A DNA stretch of 38,584 nucleotides from Lachnospiraceae bacterium (lineage in GTDB: Bacteria; Bacillota; Clostridia; Lachnospirales; Lachnospiraceae), in assembly GCA_017550425.1 (NCBI GenBank), contig JAFZPG010000009.1:1-38584 (forward strand), given 5' to 3'. Both the position numbers and the translations under genes were made by a program. Below the pieces are notes generated by a model, which was given only the letters and a program-made list of their open reading frames with translations, ran no database searches and was not told where the DNA came from. Positions 8,456-16,755 of this stretch are shown piece after piece (position 1 is the first letter of the stretch; the number at the start of each line of letters is the position of its first letter).

Positions 8456-8542
8456 ACGGCGGAAACAAGAAATGATCGACGGAAACAAGGAAATAGATTG
8501 ACGGAAACAAGAAAAAGATCGACAGAAGCAAGGAAAGAGACG
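8456..8542 (+). repeat. tandem array of four 21-23-bp units in the 5' leader
   Basis: Four degenerate copies built on ACGGAAACAAGAAA start at 8456, 8479, 8501 and 8522. They are purine-rich, lie between the promoter at 8424 and the ribosome binding site of the 8558 gene, and contain no reading frame of note. Confidence 0.75.
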
Positions 8543-8557
8543 TAATGGAGGTACTTT

Positions 8558-9175
8558 ATGGGAATTCGCAGATATAGCATGTATGTACTGATGACGCTGC
8601 TGCTCATAGCATTTTTCCTGACGGCGTATGTCCTGCTGTTCCACGGCAAAGACAACGAGAAGGAGATCCGGGAAAACCAGTACAAGCGCGTGGCCGAGTA
8701 CACCGAACAGTTCAACGCGAAAAATCTTGACGTGATGTTTTACGGAATGGCACCAAATGGGCCGGAAAACCTCAATTGCAGATACGTGAACACGATCCAG
8801 GAAGCACTTGATTCCTGGGGCGGAAATTCCACGGCGAGAATGCTCATCATATGCGACCAGAACACAAGTTGTTTTGTCCAGCCGGAGGAGTTTGAAGCAC
8901 TGAAGGAACGCATCATGCAGGGGAACTTTTACCTCGTATATTTCGGCACGGCGAAGTATCAGATGATGATCGATGCAGGCCTGATCACCGGTATCGGCAA
9001 GAAAGACAAAAAGAGCATTATCTTCTGGTATAAGAACGGCGGAATGCATATCGGCGACGGATTCGTGGACGACACGTCGCTGCTGCCGTTCTATGTGCAG
9101 CAGGATCTTGCGCCCGAGCAGGTGCCGGTCTACAACATGATTTTTGAGATGGTGTCCAAACAGCTTTACTGGTAA
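8558..9175 (+). CDS. uncharacterised membrane-anchored protein (single N-terminal TM)
   Basis: A 205-aa protein started at the ATG at 8558 after GGAGG with a short AT-rich spacer. Residues about 8-30 (MYVLMTLLLIAFFLTAYVLL) form one membrane helix with basic residues before it, so the remaining ~170 residues should be outside the cell. The outer domain has alternating hydrophobic strands (ARMLIICDQ, NFYLVYFGTA, KSIIFWYKNG), as in a small alpha/beta fold. No family is recognised. It is the first gene of a plus-strand run with a lipoprotein 35 nt downstream, then the SNF2 helicase and a 77-aa protein, so it is probably co-transcribed with them. Confidence 0.7.
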   Translation: MGIRRYSMYVLMTLLLIAFFLTAYVLLFHGKDNEKEIRENQYKRVAEYTEQFNAKNLDVMFYGMAPNGPENLNCRYVNTIQEALDSWGGNSTARMLIICDQNTSCFVQPEEFEALKERIMQGNFYLVYFGTAKYQMMIDAGLITGIGKKDKKSIIFWYKNGGMHIGDGFVDDTSLLPFYVQQDLAPEQVPVYNMIFEMVSKQLYW

Positions 9176-9210
9176 GCGCAGGTATTTTGAAAAAGGGATG
9201 GTTGGGTGAC

Positions 9211-10287
9211 ATGAGTAAGAGGATCCGCCTTGTAGCGGCGGCATTGGCGATCTGCCTGCTTTGCGGGTGTACGGCGAAAGAGTCGACGAAGAAAACGAAG
9301 AAAACGAAGAAAACGAAAACTACGACGGAGGATACGGAGCTGGACGGTTCGAATATCACGGATCCGATCGAGACTTCCGATTCAAATGCCGATCCCGATG
9401 GGACGAGCGACCCGAATGCAGATCCGAACGGAACGAGTGATCCGAATGCGGACCCGAATGCCTACGATGGGCCGCGTCCGGGTTCGGCGGAGCTCGACTC
9501 CGACGAGGGCGCGAAATCCCGAGTGCTTTATCAGAAATTCCTCAAAGACGAAGTTAAAGTGGACATCACATACATCCGCGACAATGCCGCTAACTTCAAT
9601 GGTATGGATTTTATGTCCGCCAATATTCCGGATGGTGATCTGACGTATTCGGAACTCGTTGAATTATTCAAGGCCGGGTCATACCGTGAAAGTGATGACG
9701 CCTTCTGTATGTACGGATTCCTCGACTGCGGCCTGGACGGCGATCCGGAGCTTCTGATTCAGATCGGGGAACTCGGCGATTTCGAAGAAAAACTCGTGAT
9801 CAAGGCCTTTGAAGGCAAGCTTAAATTGACCTGTGTTCTGGAGTCCTGGTCGCGGAGTTTCCCGTATATTTTTGACACCGGATATGTAGAAACCGATGGC
9901 AGTGCTTCGAATTCCATCGTCCTTTTGGAGCGCGGAGTGATCAACGCGGAAGGAGTCTATGAGCAGAAGGCTGTGATGGAATTATATACCGGCAATTTTG
10001 CCGAGATCGATCCGCAGCTCGCGATACTCGACGAGAAGATCCCACCGGAGGAACTCGATTTCATCATCGTACGCACCATGATCGGCGAATACGGTCCTTT
10101 TCACGCGGTAGTATCCTATGAGGAAATGTTTATGCGCGACGACGCGGCGCCGGTAAAAGAGGAGATCCGCGACATCGTCAACAGCACCGACCTCGCGGTG
10201 ATCTCCCTCGACGAAATGCTCGACCGCATATGCGATACATTTGACGAGGGCGTTTGCGACGGGATGATCGTCGACATGAAACTGTGA
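9211..10287 (+). CDS. uncharacterised lipoprotein with Thr/Lys- and Asp-rich linker
   Basis: A 358-aa predicted lipoprotein. The ATG at 9211 is preferred over a TTG at 9187 because it gives a normal signal peptide ending in the lipobox LLCGC (Cys20). A KTKKTKKTK stretch follows, then a repeated linker (three copies of a DPNGTSDPNA-like unit, about residues 55-85) and a globular domain from about 95 to the end. That domain has GFLDCGLDGDPELLIQI, a short Asp-rich motif of the kind seen in FG-GAP-like surface proteins. No enzyme motif is seen. It lies between the membrane-anchored gene (35 nt) and the helicase gene (15 nt), so one operon is likely. Confidence 0.75.
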   Translation: MSKRIRLVAAALAICLLCGCTAKESTKKTKKTKKTKTTTEDTELDGSNITDPIETSDSNADPDGTSDPNADPNGTSDPNADPNAYDGPRPGSAELDSDEGAKSRVLYQKFLKDEVKVDITYIRDNAANFNGMDFMSANIPDGDLTYSELVELFKAGSYRESDDAFCMYGFLDCGLDGDPELLIQIGELGDFEEKLVIKAFEGKLKLTCVLESWSRSFPYIFDTGYVETDGSASNSIVLLERGVINAEGVYEQKAVMELYTGNFAEIDPQLAILDEKIPPEELDFIIVRTMIGEYGPFHAVVSYEEMFMRDDAAPVKEEIRDIVNSTDLAVISLDEMLDRICDTFDEGVCDGMIVDMKL

Positions 10288-10302
10288 GGGACTGAGTAAG
10301 TT

Positions 10303-13059
10303 ATGCGGGAGAGAGTTTGCAAGAATTCGGATATCAAAGCACTGAGCCTGAGGCTTTCGCGGGCGCGTGACCTGGGGAACGCCGGCGTGCGGCGGGTTTC
10401 GGAGACGGTGGCGGAGATCGAGGCGGCGATCGATGCCGTGTCGAAGCCGGAGGGCTGGCGCAAGCTTCACGCGATTCCCGTTGAGGAACTCAACGCCCGC
10501 AAGGCCGGGATCCGCATCAACCTTTTGAAGGACGCGGGATACAACGATATGTACGCGATCTGCGCCGCGAGCCGGGAGTCGCTGGCTTCGGTGTACGGGA
10601 TCGGCGACGTGATGGCGGGGCGCGCGAAGGAGATCGCAAACGCCGTTGCCACCGAGGTTTGTAACAGTGTTAAACTCAAAATCAGCACGGATCACAAGAC
10701 CGAAGAGTACTCGCGGCTGGTGACGGCGGTGGCCGAGCACATGCGGGCGAAGGCGCTTTTGCCGAAGTGCGAGCAGGTTCTGGCGATGCTGCCCTCGGAT
10801 CTCGACGGAGATCTCGAGAGGGTGGCCGTAGCCAAAAACGGGATCAAGTGGTTTTTTACCGGTGATTCTCGAAAAGCGGCGGCTGCGGATTCTTTTGCGC
10901 GGCTGAAGGCGTCCGCCGATGCGATCGATAGCAGCGGGATCCTGATGCAGATCAATGGAACAGGCCTGGTCGGAGGCTCGGTTGAGGGCGGTGTTGCGAG
11001 CGGGTCGACGGCGAGCTCGGGCGGCGCATATTCCAGCGCGGCAGTTTTGGGTTTGAGGCCGATCACGATTGCCGACGCGTGGGCGGATTACGCGGCGCGG
11101 CCGGTCGAGTATTACAATGTTTTGGAAGAAATTGCGCCGGACCGTTTTGACAGTTCGGAAGACGGATACGGCCTGAGCGACGAGATCCGTGAGAGCGTGG
11201 AGAATACGCCGGTCGACCTGACGGGCTTGAAATGCACTCTTCGTGGGTATCAGATCTGGGGCGTGAAGTATATTTTGCGCCAGAAGCGTGTGCTGCTTGG
11301 CGATGAGATGGGCTTGGGCAAGACGATCCAGGCGCTCGCCGCGATGGTATCCCTCCGCAACGGCGTCCCAAGCGCCGCGCCGATTACTCAAACAGTGGCA
11401 ATGCCGGCGGCCGAAGAGACTCCGCAAGCGCCGGCGCCTGCTGAAGAGAAGGATCCGGGCGTGAAGCATTTCCTCGTGATCTGCCCGGCGAGCGTCATCG
11501 TGAACTGGTGCCGCGAAGTGGAAGGGAAAAGCGACCTGAAAGCATACAACATGCACGACGCCCAAAGGGCAAGTGCTTTTCGCGAATGGACTGAAAAAGG
11601 CGGCGTCGCCGTGACCAATTACGAGAGCCTCGAGAACCGCTTCTCGGTGGCCGACGACTTCGACATCGACATGATCATCGTCGACGAGGCGCATTACATC
11701 AAGAACATCGAGGCCAAGCGCAGCCAGAACGTGCTGCGGCTGTGCGATCACACGGACCGCATCCTTTTCATGACCGGTACCCCGCTCGAAAACCGCGTCG
11801 ACGAAATGGTCGGGCTGATGTCACATTTGCAGAACGAGGTGGCCCAGGAGGCGAAGTCGGTGAGCGTGACCGCGTATGCCGATGATTTCAAGAGGAAGAT
11901 TTCGCCGGTGTACTACCGCCGGCGCCGAAACGACGTGCTTTCCGAGCTTCCGGAGCTGACGGACATCAAGGAGTGGTGTGACATGACGAAGGAGGATGAG
12001 GCGGCGTACGAGGACGACGTGCTCGGCGGGTCGTTCATGGACGTGCGGCGCGTTTCGTGGCGGAACGCCGATTATCTCAATACTTCTGCGAAGGTGCAGC
12101 GTTTGCGCGAGATTGTTGAGGATGCCGCCGATGATGCGCGAAAAGTACTGGTTTTTTCGTTTTTTCTGGATACTTTGGAGAAGGTCAAGACGGTGTTCGG
12201 GCCGGCGTGTGTTGGCGTGATCAATGGCGCCGTGCCGGTCGAGGAACGGCAGAATATAGTCGATGCTTTTGAGGCGGCGCCGGCGGGTTCGGTGCTTGCG
12301 GCGCAGATTCAGTCGGGCGGTACGGGTTTGAATATCCAGTCCGCGAGTGTGGTGGTTTTGTGCGAGCCGCAATATAAGCCTTCGACGGAGAATCAGGCGA
12401 TTGGGCGTGCGCACCGCATGGGGCAGACGCGTGACGTGATGGTGCACCGTTTGCTGTGCCCGGATACGGTGGATGAGCGGATGCTCGAGCTGGTGGAGGC
12501 GAAGCAGGCGGAGTTTGATACGTTTGCGGATGAGTCGAGTGCGGCGGAGCGCGATGCGAGTCTTGAGGCCAGCGGCGTGGATGTCAACCAGGGCGTTGTT
12601 GTCGGCGCGGCTGCAGCGGAGGCCTTGGCCGGTGCCGCGGCGAATGGTACCGCGAGTGTGACGGCGGCCGGTTCTGAGGTGAATGGAACGGCGACCGGTG
12701 CTGCATCGGGGGATGCCGGCGGTGCTGAGAATACAGGGGCTGCGGGAGCTGACGGCTCCGCAAGTGTTTCCGGTGTTGCGGCAGCAAATGTTTCAGGTGC
12801 GGCAGTTGCTTCTTCCGGTGAAAAAGGCGAGCTGGATACGGCGAGCCTGAATAAGATTTTTGCTGATGAAAAAGCGAGGATCCTGGCCAAACGCGAGCGC
12901 GAAGCGGCCGCAGGAAATACAAGTGCGGCAGCACGTCAGGTGACAGCGCCAGCCGAACCGGTTGCGCCGCAACGCGCTTTTATCTTCTGCCGCTTCTGCG
13001 GAGAGAAGATCCCGCCGGATTCGCGGTTCTGCAACAAGTGCGGGAAAGATATCAGCTAA
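10303..13059 (+). CDS. SNF2-family DEAD/DEAH helicase with HhH N-terminus and C-terminal zinc ribbon
   Basis: A 918-aa ATP-dependent DNA translocase of the SNF2/Rad54 superfamily 2 type. Domains in order: a helix-hairpin-helix region (about 65-110, VYGIGDVMAGRA), a helical region, and the SNF2 N-lobe with motif I GDEMGLGKTIQ (about 335), motif II DEAH (about 460) and motif III MTGTPLENR. The C-lobe has SGGTGLNIQSA and motif VI IGRAHRMGQTRDVMVHRL (about 700). After the helicase core comes a long Ala/Gly/Ser-rich segment (about 750-850), then a charged helix and a double-CxxC zinc ribbon (FCRFCGEKIP...FCNKCGKDIS) at the C-terminus. All catalytic motifs look intact and no nuclease domain is seen. 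The 15-nt gap to the lipoprotein gene suggests co-transcription. The cellular role is unknown: repair, transcription recycling or defence are all possible. Confidence 0.9.
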   Translation: MRERVCKNSDIKALSLRLSRARDLGNAGVRRVSETVAEIEAAIDAVSKPEGWRKLHAIPVEELNARKAGIRINLLKDAGYNDMYAICAASRESLASVYGIGDVMAGRAKEIANAVATEVCNSVKLKISTDHKTEEYSRLVTAVAEHMRAKALLPKCEQVLAMLPSDLDGDLERVAVAKNGIKWFFTGDSRKAAAADSFARLKASADAIDSSGILMQINGTGLVGGSVEGGVASGSTASSGGAYSSAAVLGLRPITIADAWADYAARPVEYYNVLEEIAPDRFDSSEDGYGLSDEIRESVENTPVDLTGLKCTLRGYQIWGVKYILRQKRVLLGDEMGLGKTIQALAAMVSLRNGVPSAAPITQTVAMPAAEETPQAPAPAEEKDPGVKHFLVICPASVIVNWCREVEGKSDLKAYNMHDAQRASAFREWTEKGGVAVTNYESLENRFSVADDFDIDMIIVDEAHYIKNIEAKRSQNVLRLCDHTDRILFMTGTPLENRVDEMVGLMSHLQNEVAQEAKSVSVTAYADDFKRKISPVYYRRRRNDVLSELPELTDIKEWCDMTKEDEAAYEDDVLGGSFMDVRRVSWRNADYLNTSAKVQRLREIVEDAADDARKVLVFSFFLDTLEKVKTVFGPACVGVINGAVPVEERQNIVDAFEAAPAGSVLAAQIQSGGTGLNIQSASVVVLCEPQYKPSTENQAIGRAHRMGQTRDVMVHRLLCPDTVDERMLELVEAKQAEFDTFADESSAAERDASLEASGVDVNQGVVVGAAAAEALAGAAANGTASVTAAGSEVNGTATGAASGDAGGAENTGAAGADGSASVSGVAAANVSGAAVASSGEKGELDTASLNKIFADEKARILAKREREAAAGNTSAAARQVTAPAEPVAPQRAFIFCRFCGEKIPPDSRFCNKCGKDIS

Positions 13060-13096
13060 GACCGGATAGCGCGATTCAATTTTGATGAGGTGAAAG

Positions 13097-13330
13097 ATGT
13101 TTGGTAAGTTTTCGAAGAAGTCTTCTCCAAAAGCACTGTTGTCGTGGGATCCTTCTCGTGAGGAGCCGGTGGTGAAGAAAAGCATCTGCACCGGCGAGGC
13201 GACGGTGGGTTTTGTCGACCGCGCGACAGGGAAATATCGCGACGTACGGAAGGTGACGACGCAGATGGAAATCGAAGCATTCTGCCGCGAGGCCGGAATC
13301 GAGCCCGGCAGCATCAAGACGATTTACTGA
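13097..13330 (+). CDS. small uncharacterised 77-aa protein
   Basis: The ATG at 13097 follows GATGAGGTGAAAG, a good ribosome binding site. The product is basic at the N-terminus (MFGKFSKKSSPKALLSW), then forms what looks like a small beta-rich domain (ATVGFVDRATGKYRDVRKV) and a helix ending in GIEPGSIKTIY. It has no signal peptide or membrane segment and no recognised family. It lies 37 nt after the SNF2 helicase gene on the same strand, so a partner role is possible but unproven. Confidence 0.65.
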   Translation: MFGKFSKKSSPKALLSWDPSREEPVVKKSICTGEATVGFVDRATGKYRDVRKVTTQMEIEAFCREAGIEPGSIKTIY

Positions 13331-13399
13331 GTATCGGTAAAAAGAGATTTCAAAAACGGAAAAAAGTAGTGGTTTGCCGCTTTTCGTTGGCTTGTTGCG

Positions 13400-14173
13400 T
13401 CACTCCGAGCGCGCGCACTGGATCATCGGATTGTCGACCAGTTCGAGCCGGATCTCCGAAAGATCGATGCCGAAATTCCGGAGGCAGGAAAGCGCGTGAT
13501 CAAAGAAAACCGGTGCATTTTCAGAAGAAATAGCAATATCGAGCGGCCCCGGCAAATTAATATCGGCGGCCGTTTTTTTCGATGTTGATGAGGAGTCCCA
13601 TTCTCCCGTTCCTTCCTGTATGGAAGCGGAGGCCGTATCTATCGATGTTGAACCGGCACCCTCTTCGCCCGGAATTTCCGATGTTGAACCGAAACCCTCG
13701 CCAATCTCCACTCCGATCTCCTTCATGACATCGCGGAAATCGCGCGCGGACCGAAGCGCCATAAGCACGCTGTTGAGCTGAAAGTACCCGTAGATCATGA
13801 CGTTGTTGAGAAGTTCGGATCCCCAGATCCTCTCGTAAAAATCCGTAAAAGCCTCGCCTTCGGGCATGGGCGCCGGCATGCTTCCAAGGATCTGCTCCAG
13901 TTTCTCCCGCAGCTCATCAAGCCGGCCCGACTCGCCGACCGCACGATAAAAACCCACGGCCAGTTCATTGACGAACATCTCCTCGCGCACCTTCGACATA
14001 ACGGCGCCCTGCTTCTCAACAATGCAGTGCCCGATCTCGTGCACGAGATTGTACCAGTGAAAATAAAGATCGAAATAATACCCGATCCGCTCCTGCCCGA
14101 ACAGGCCGACATAGCCCGCCTGCTGCTCGCTCGTTCCTTTTTCAAAACAACCTGATATGATTGTATATTTCAT
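13400..14173 (-). CDS. putative zincin-type metallopeptidase (HEIGH motif)
   Basis: A 257-aa protein; the ATG at 14173 is chosen because GAGGTG lies 9 nt upstream, better than the GTG at 14185. It carries HEIGH at residues 45-49 in a hydrophobic helix (NLVHEIGHCIVEKQG), the zinc-binding HExxH signature, then Glu residues in EEMFVNELAVGFYR about 20 residues later, which could supply the third ligand, as in ImmA/IrrE-like and other gluzincins. A Ser/Thr/Gly/Glu-rich insertion (about 165-205) separates this from a C-terminal beta segment ending in SEIRLELVDNPM. No signal peptide is seen, so it is probably cytoplasmic. The substrate is unknown. It shares strand with the phosphatase gene upstream (66-nt gap). 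Confidence 0.65.
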   Translation of the reverse strand: MKYTIISGCFEKGTSEQQAGYVGLFGQERIGYYFDLYFHWYNLVHEIGHCIVEKQGAVMSKVREEMFVNELAVGFYRAVGESGRLDELREKLEQILGSMPAPMPEGEAFTDFYERIWGSELLNNVMIYGYFQLNSVLMALRSARDFRDVMKEIGVEIGEGFGSTSEIPGEEGAGSTSIDTASASIQEGTGEWDSSSTSKKTAADINLPGPLDIAISSENAPVFFDHALSCLRNFGIDLSEIRLELVDNPMIQCARSE

Positions 14174-14239
14174 TTTCCAAAACACCTCGAAACGATCGTA
14201 GATTTCATTCCTTAAAACAATCTGAAAGAATCGCGAATC

Positions 14240-15673
14240 TTATTTCCTGACTCCTTTTTCCACCGCGATGAGCGGGATCTCGAGTTCTTCCTGCGTCAAC
14301 CCCGCGTGCCCGCCTGGCATGAGGTGCGCCTCGATGTGGGTATTGAAAATCGACAGGTCCGAGATCGCGATGGCGAGATAGTCGCCGAGCATGTCGCGGA
14401 AAAGCGGATGCGCCTTCACGGACGCGGCAACGGGTTCATCCTTGGTCGCGGATTCCGCGCTCACACATGCTGCATCTTCGCCCGCACTTTCGTCGTCACC
14501 CGGCTTCGGTGCAAACCCTGCATCTACCGGCCCGAAGAGTTTTTTCGCAATGACCTCGTCCCTCGAAAGAAGCAGGAACTTCTCGCCAAAAGTGCTTTTC
14601 CAGAGGGATGGAAAGGACTCTTTGTATTCGTCTTTTACGAATAGGTTCAGCGCCCGCGGCTCGATCGAAGGCAGGCGCACCAGGCATTTCGTGATTTCGG
14701 GGTAGTCGAGGAGACAAACGTTCCGGCTGTCCATGTGGCCGTGGTCGGCCGTGATGAACAGTAGCGTGTCGTCCGGAAGTTCGCCGGCAAAAGACTCGAC
14801 CTGCTTTTCAATCGCGGTGATGACTTCGTGAGTCGCATCGCTCGTCGTTCCGGTTTTGTGCATCGTGCCGTCGGGCTCGTTCCAGTAAGCATAGACAAAC
14901 TTGCGGCCGGGCTCGGCGCAGAGCGTTTTGACCCGAGTGAGGATCTCGTCGAGAGTCTGCGGGTTCGGTGTGACAAAAGGCGACGAGTAGAACGCATTTC
15001 CCCCGGCCTCAGTGATTTTCGAAATGACGTCCTTGTAGGGCGTGTAGGTGAAGCCAACGTGGAAGTCGGCGGCCGGGCGCATTTTCTCGAGCGGCGGGAA
15101 GCCGTCTCTGGGCTCATCGATTTCGGCGCCTTCTTTGGCAAAAGCACTGTTTGCTTCGGTGAGCTGGTCGCTGTTTAGGTAGACGGTGACATTTTTCTGA
15201 AGCTGAGGGTAGTAGCAGTCCCAGCCGAGCCACGCGTGCTCGCAGGGGTACTGGCCGGTGATGATGGAGGTCGTGGCGGCTACGGTCGTGGGCGGGAAGA
15301 CGGAGCTCATGCTGCCGGCGAGGTGTTTGCGGAAAAATCCGTCGGGAGAAAGGTGCTTCTGAAGGATCGCTGTTCCCATGGCGTCGAGGAGAAGAACGAC
15401 GACGTTGCGGTAGTTCTTCGCAAGGTATCGGTCGGCGAGAGGAAGCGTCGGAACAGTGCTTTTCGCGCCGAAATTGACGAGGATGGAATTGGCGAAATTG
15501 ACTAGGCACTGATCGAGATCCGGGAGCGCCGGGCTCTGGCATTTCGACGGGTCGTAAGTGTTGCTCCAGGAATTGGTCGAACCGTCGGAAGACGCGGATT
15601 GGGCCGCGGCCGGGTCACAGGCCTGTGTGGGGTGAGGTCCGCCGGTGGCGCTTTGTAACGAAACTTTTTTCAT
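14240..15673 (-). CDS. alkaline phosphatase superfamily protein (type I phosphodiesterase/nucleotide pyrophosphatase-like)
   Basis: A 477-aa protein; the ATG at 15673 is preferred because GGAG lies about 7 nt upstream. Metal and catalytic motifs of the superfamily are visible: LLLDAMG (metal Asp near 97), SVFPPTTVAATTSIITG with the candidate nucleophile Thr near 130, LLFITADHGHMD (metal Asp/His near 310) and GGHAGLT close to the end. This pattern fits NPP/PglZ-like hydrolases that cut phosphodiester or pyrophosphate bonds. No clear signal peptide is seen, so it is probably cytoplasmic. An acidic Ala/Ser-rich insertion (roughly 405-435) interrupts the C-terminal part. The substrate is unknown. 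Confidence 0.85.
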   Translation of the reverse strand: MKKVSLQSATGGPHPTQACDPAAAQSASSDGSTNSWSNTYDPSKCQSPALPDLDQCLVNFANSILVNFGAKSTVPTLPLADRYLAKNYRNVVVLLLDAMGTAILQKHLSPDGFFRKHLAGSMSSVFPPTTVAATTSIITGQYPCEHAWLGWDCYYPQLQKNVTVYLNSDQLTEANSAFAKEGAEIDEPRDGFPPLEKMRPAADFHVGFTYTPYKDVISKITEAGGNAFYSSPFVTPNPQTLDEILTRVKTLCAEPGRKFVYAYWNEPDGTMHKTGTTSDATHEVITAIEKQVESFAGELPDDTLLFITADHGHMDSRNVCLLDYPEITKCLVRLPSIEPRALNLFVKDEYKESFPSLWKSTFGEKFLLLSRDEVIAKKLFGPVDAGFAPKPGDDESAGEDAACVSAESATKDEPVAASVKAHPLFRDMLGDYLAIAISDLSIFNTHIEAHLMPGGHAGLTQEELEIPLIAVEKGVRK

Positions 15674-15790
15674 AAGCCATCTCCGATAGCGAGGCGGATT
15701 CCTCCTTTTCAGGCCGGCCAGGAGATCCTCCTCCTGAGATCCTCTTTCCGGCAATCCTCCTCGAAGGGAATCGGCCGGCTCCTCCTCGCA
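15674..15790 (-). promoter_or_regulatory. leader with repeated ribosome-binding-site-like GGAGG motifs
   Basis: The minus-strand leader of the phosphatase gene contains at least four GGAGG/GAGGAGG blocks before the GGAG actually placed for the ATG at 15673. It also has a GGCCGG pair able to form a stem. It may be a degenerate purine tandem repeat or an array of decoy ribosome sites; which one cannot be told from sequence. Confidence 0.4.
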
Positions 15791-15800
15791 TTTTTATCAA

Positions 15801-15809
15801 TTATATCAT
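15801..15809 (-). promoter_or_regulatory. extended -10 promoter for the phosphatase gene
   Basis: The minus strand reads TGATATAAT, a TGn-extended consensus -10, about 130 bp upstream of the start codon. There is no convincing -35. Confidence 0.5.
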
Positions 15810-15903
15810 GATGAGCTGTGACGCCACTAAACCGGAAGTATAAACGGGGGGAGTTAGCGGAGATTGGTGTTGTTTTTTGTCAAGGCTGCTGACTTCGGCG
15901 GAG

Positions 15904-15959
15904 CTGCTCTCTCATTTTCACTCTTATTTTTTTGTTTGGGAGAGCGTTTGAGAGAGCAG
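15904..15959 (-). repeat. palindromic intergenic element, family A, copy 2 (inverted)
   Basis: 56 nt with the same 11-bp arms CTGCTCTCTCA / TGAGAGAGCAG. Its reverse complement matches copy 1 (5041-5096) almost base for base apart from the central loop. Confidence 0.8.
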
Positions 15960-15976
15960 TGAGGAAACAGGGGGAT

Positions 15977-16029
15977 TGCTCTCTAATTTGCTCAGTTATT
16001 GAAAGGACAATAGAGCATTTTAGAGAGCA
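15977..16029 (+). repeat. palindromic intergenic element, family B, copy 1
   Basis: 53 nt bounded by TGCTCTCTA and TAGAGAGCA, with inner TTTGCTC and GAGCATTT arms. It is related to family A but distinct. Confidence 0.75.
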
Positions 16030-16036
16030 GAGGGGT

Positions 16037-16089
16037 TTCTCTCTAATTTGCTCTCTTTTTGATGTGAAAATAGAGCATTTTAGAGAGCA
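16037..16089 (+). repeat. palindromic intergenic element, family B, copy 2
   Basis: 53 nt bounded by TTCTCTCTA and TAGAGAGCA. It follows copy 1 after 7 nt and shares ATTTGCTC and ATAGAGCATTTTAGAGAGCA with it. Confidence 0.75.
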
Positions 16090-16142
16090 TGGAAATCGTG
16101 GGGAATGATGTGGAGTTATAGGTGGTTTTTGAGAGAATCTTT

Positions 16143-16230
16143 CGGGGATCTTTTGGGGAACTTTCGGGGATCTTTTGGGGAACTTTCGGGGATCTTTTGG
16201 GGAACTTTCGGGGATCTTTTGGGGAACTTT
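16143..16230 (+). repeat. 4 x 22-bp perfect tandem repeat
   Basis: Four identical 22-bp units beginning CGGGGATCTTTT, with a degraded fifth unit after 16230. The unit length is not a multiple of three, which argues against a protein repeat, and there are no unique spacers, which excludes CRISPR. Confidence 0.9.
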
Positions 16231-16556
16231 CGGGGATCATTCAGGGAGCTTTTCTCTCTTTTGAAAAAAAGTTTTGAAAACCAAAAAATTATCCGCTTAT
16301 GTGAGTCTAATTGTTGTAAGCGGTTGATTCTGATTCTCGACCGCTTCGGATCAAAGGGCCCGGGGCGCCGGTTTCTGGGAAACAAGGAAGTCGAGGACTT
16401 CGAAACGCTGCCATCGCGAAGATGGGGTTCAGCGAAAAGAATGTTCTCGAGAAAAGAGGACTTCGAAGTGAATTTAGATGCTCTCGAATAAGTCGAGGTT
16501 CTCGGAATGGTAGATTTTATGAGAAAATAGAGAAGAGTCTCTTAGAAGAATCGTTT

Positions 16557-16640
16557 GGGAAACCTGATGGGAAACCTGATGGGAAACTTGATGGGAAACT
16601 TGATGGGAAACCTTTTGGGAAACTTGATGGGAAACCTTTT
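16557..16640 (+). repeat. 7 x 12-bp tandem repeat
   Basis: Seven 12-bp units of the type GGGAAACYTGAT or GGGAAACCTTTT. In frame with the downstream lipoprotein they would read as GNLM/GNLL repeats, but the gene has its own ribosome binding site and start at 16756, so the array is treated as non-coding leader. Confidence 0.85.
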
Positions 16641-16755
16641 GGGATATCTTAGCGAAAAGAACTTGAGAGGGATTCTTACCGAAAGGAAACTCTGTTGGAT
16701 CATAGGAAGCAGGAGAGGCCGGCGCCTTAGCGGCAGAGATGTGGAGGAATTATTT

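Larger units (their letters stand above)
15810..16755. other. repeat-rich intergenic region without a supported gene
   Basis: About 950 bp between divergent genes. It holds one family-A palindrome, two family-B palindromes, a 4 x 22-bp array and a 7 x 12-bp array. Between the arrays (16231-16556) nothing recognisable is seen. Open frames crossing the arrays give only repeat-derived peptides, with no ribosome binding site or family. Confidence 0.7.

Noticed and set aside
9982-11751. Very long minus-strand open frame (589 codons) opposite the lipoprotein and helicase genes
   Set aside because: It is the mirror of two well-supported plus-strand genes; His/Arg-rich composition and absence of domains mark it as a shadow.
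16143-16230. CRISPR-like look of the regular repeats
   Set aside because: Units are directly adjacent with no unique spacers and no cas genes are nearby; it is a simple tandem array.
16105-16491. 128-codon open frame across the 22-bp repeat array
   Set aside because: Its sequence is mostly repeat-derived, the repeat unit is not a multiple of three, there is no ribosome binding site, and no family is recognisable.
16555-16755. In-frame N-terminal extension of the lipoprotein giving GNLM repeats
   Set aside because: A strong GGAGG with correct spacing and a normal lipoprotein signal peptide place the start at 16756; the extension would abolish export.
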